Notes under the pieces: generated by a model | Told to the model about the DNA's origin: nothing | Databases searched by the model: none | The model's input: the letters and a program-made list of their open reading frames with translations, nothing else | Translations under genes and position numbers: made by a program | In this document: in pieces, positions 62,417 to 64,000 of the stretch | Position numbering within the stretch: the first letter of the stretch is position 1 | Layout: each line of letters begins with the position of its first letter | NCBI RefSeq assembly: GCF_014646055.1 | Contig: NZ_BMMS01000012.1 | Span: 62,001-126,000, forward strand | DNA: 64,000 nt | DNA from: Wenjunlia tyrosinilytica | Lineage (GTDB): Bacteria > Actinomycetota > Actinomycetes > Streptomycetales > Streptomycetaceae | Direction of reading: 5' to 3'

Positions 62417-63883
62417 CTACACGTCCAGCGCCACGTACTTGGTCTCCAGGTACTCGTCGACGCCCGCATGCCCGCCCTCGCGGCCGAGGCCGGAGTGCTT
62501 GACGCCGCCGAAGGGGGCGGCCGGGGTGGAGACGATGCCCTTGTTGACGCCCACCATGCCGGACTCGATGCGCTCGGCGAAGCGGACCGCCCGGCGCAGG
62601 TTCTCGGTGAAGACGTAGGAGACCAGGCCGTGGACGGTGTCGTTGGCGTACTCGATGACCTCGTCGTCCTCGTCGAACGTCGCCACCGGCGCCGCCGGGC
62701 CGAAGATCTCCTCCTTCATCGCCCGGGCACTCGGCGGAACGTCGGCGAGGACCGTCGGCGCGTAGAAGTAGCCCGGACTGTGCTCGATCGGCCCGCCCTC
62801 GAGCAGCGGGCGCGCTCCCGCCGCGACCGCGTCCTTCACCAGCTCGTCCACCTTGTCCAGCGCCGCCTGGTCGATGAGCGGGCCGACCCTCACATCCCGC
62901 TCGGTCCCCCGGCCGACCTTCATCGAGCCCAGTTCCTCGGCCAGCCGCGAGGTGAACTCCTCCGCCAGCGACCGGTGCACATACATCCGGTTGGCGGCCG
63001 TGCAGGCCTCGCCGATGTTGCGCATCTTGGCCAGGACCGCCCCTTCCACCGCCTTGTCCAGGTCGGCGTCGGCGCAGACGATCAGCGGGGCATTGCCGCC
63101 CAGCTCCATGGAGGTGCGCAGCACCTGGTCGGCGCTCTGCTCGATGAGCTTGCGGCCGACCTCCGTCGAGCCGGTGAAGGAGACCTTGCGCACCCGCCCG
63201 TCCTTCAGCAGCGGCTCGACGACCTCGGCGGCGCGGGTGGTCGTCAGGATATTGAGGACTCCTTCGGGCAGCCCGGCCTCGCCGAGGATCTCGCCCAGCG
63301 CGAGCATGCTCAACGGCGTCTGGTGGGCGGGCTTGACGATCATCGTGCAGCCCGCGGCGACGGCCGGGCCGATCTTGCGGGTGCCCATCGCCATGGGGAA
63401 GTTCCACGGGGTGACGAGCACGGCCGGACCGACCGGCTGGCGCATGACGACGATGCGCCCATTGCCGTCCGGCGGCACCTGCCAGGTCCCGTCGGTGCGC
63501 ACCGCCGTCTCGGAGAACCAGCGGAAGAACTCCGCGGCGTACGCGATCTCGCCGAGGGACTCGGCGAGCGGTTTGCCCATCTCCAGCGTCATGAGGACGG
63601 CCAGGTCGTCCTGGCGCCGCATGATGATCTCGAAGGCGCGGCGGAGGATCTCCCCCCGCTCCCTCGGCGGGGTGGCCGCCCAGTCGCCCTGGGCCGCGGT
63701 GGCGGCGTCGAGGGCGGCGAAGGCGTCCTCACGCCGGGCGTCCGGCACGGAGCACAGCGGTGCGGCGATCGAGGGGTCCTCCACCTCGAACTCCGCGCCC
63801 GCGGCCGCCGGGACCCATTTGCCTCCGATGAGGAGTGCCTTGGGTACCCGGTCGATCACCATTTTCTCGTACTTGTCGTCGGC
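62417..63883 (-). CDS. NAD(P)-dependent aldehyde dehydrogenase, succinate-semialdehyde type
   Basis: A 488-residue aldehyde dehydrogenase. It has the Rossmann segments VLVTPWNFPMAM and VSFTGSTEVGRKL, catalytic Glu261 in MELGGNAPLI, catalytic Cys295 in NIGEACTAANR, and the C-terminal FGGVKHSGLGREGG. It resembles GabD-type succinate-semialdehyde dehydrogenases, which make succinate in GABA and putrescine breakdown. GTG 63883 is preferred because AAGGAAGG lies about 9 nt upstream; the longer frame from ATG 63907 puts its start inside that RBS. The upstream region has repeated TTCCATGG motifs. Confidence 0.9.
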   Translation of the reverse strand, partial: ADDKYEKMVIDRVPKALLIGGKWVPAAAGAEFEVEDPSIAAPLCSVPDARREDAFAALDAATAAQGDWAATPPRERGEILRRAFEIIMRRQDDLAVLMTLEMGKPLAESLGEIAYAAEFFRWFSETAVRTDGTWQVPPDGNGRIVVMRQPVGPAVLVTPWNFPMAMGTRKIGPAVAAGCTMIVKPAHQTPLSMLALGEILGEAGLPEGVLNILTTTRAAEVVEPLLKDGRVRKVSFTGSTEVGRKLIEQSADQVLRTSMELGGNAPLIVCADADLDKAVEGAVLAKMRNIGEACTAANRMYVHRSLAEEFTSRLAEELGSMKVGRGTERDVRVGPLIDQAALDKVDELVKDAVAAGARPLLEGGPIEHSPGYFYAPTVLADVPPSARAMKEEIFGPAAPVATFDEDDEVIEYANDTVHGLVSYVFTENLRRAVRFAERIESGMVGVNKGIVSTPAAPFGGVKHSGLGREGGHAGVDEYLETKYVALDV

Positions 63884-63900
63884 CACGATGTTCAGCCTTC

Positions 63901-63996
63901 CTTCCATGGAACGTCACTGCCCCGAGCGGCACGGACACTCCATGGACATCGACCGCGACCCACCGTTCCATGACCGTGTTCCATGGCGTTCCATGG
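63901..63996. promoter_or_regulatory. Cluster of TTCCATGG-type motifs
   Basis: Five copies of TTCCATGR or TCCATGG occur in 96 bp: 63902-63911 (the perfect palindrome TTCCATGGAA), 63939-63945, 63966-63972, 63979-63986 and 63989-63996. The last two are 10 bp apart, one helical turn. They lie directly upstream of the aldehyde dehydrogenase, as an operator array would. The regulator is unknown and may be encoded beyond the window edge. Confidence 0.55.
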
Positions 63997-64000
63997 CCGC

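Noticed and set aside
60339-63407. Minus-strand open frame of 1022 codons
   Set aside because: It is a GC-driven shadow across the GH15 gene and part of the aldehyde dehydrogenase; its product is Arg/Gly/Pro-rich and matches nothing.

Overview
The window is chromosomal DNA of a Streptomyces species, or a very close actinobacterial relative. It is very GC-rich, with third-position G/C in real genes, frequent GTG and TTG starts, GGAGG-type ribosome binding sites and U-poor hairpin terminators. The gene content is typical of the genus: lipoprotein and secreted glycoside hydrolase genes, XRE/TPR regulators, an anti-sigma-type ATPase with an HTH partner, and an ECF sigma/anti-sigma pair. All identifications come from reading the sequence; no database search was run.

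Layout. 1-2.9 kb: end of a GlxA-like AraC regulator, oligoribonuclease (orn), tRNA-His, and two small gene remnants. 2.9-7.4 kb: a LacI regulator divergent from a cellobiose-type sugar ABC importer, with a perfect 14-bp CebR-type operator between them. 7.7-11.9 kb: a secreted CBM2-GH18 enzyme, a two-component system and a small exported protein. 11.9-16.8 kb: a TPR regulator, a histidine phosphatase, a TetR regulator and a PAP2-type membrane protein. 16.9-21.0 kb: a tightly coupled three-gene operon encoding a Cas4/Dna2/AddB-like iron-sulfur nuclease, an unknown 511-residue protein and a superfamily-1 helicase. It is followed by two small genes, tRNA-Lys, and (opposite strand) a caspase-like protease with a partner.

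24.3-31.7 kb is an accessory region. It holds one intact XRE-TPR regulator/phosphotransferase pair, two decayed copies of the same pair, an aldo/keto reductase remnant, and an ATPase/HTH pair. 31.7-37.0 kb carries a discrete acyltransferase, an acyl carrier protein, two acyl-CoA dehydrogenase/oxidase-like proteins and a small protein, apparently a small acyl-ACP-modifying pathway. 37.2-41.6 kb: a 2-hydroxyacid dehydrogenase, a CHRD-DUF3455 secreted protein, a frameshifted secreted-protein remnant, and the sigma/anti-sigma pair. 41.7-51 kb: a GH3 glycosidase, two tandem M6-type metalloproteases, a PAS-GGDEF-EAL protein and a chitinase with a chitinase-type operator.

51.2-64 kb: an LLM-class oxidoreductase, a lipoprotein, then a GntR-led operon (ferredoxin, SsuABC/TauABC-type importer, AprA-like flavoprotein fused to HEAT-like repeats), a GH15 enzyme, and an aldehyde dehydrogenase whose upstream region has five copies of a TTCCATGG-type motif at the window edge.

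The best candidates for something little described are the split Dna2-like nuclease/helicase operon, the AprAB-like flavoprotein operon with its HEAT tail, and the dehydrogenase-ACP-acyltransferase cassette.
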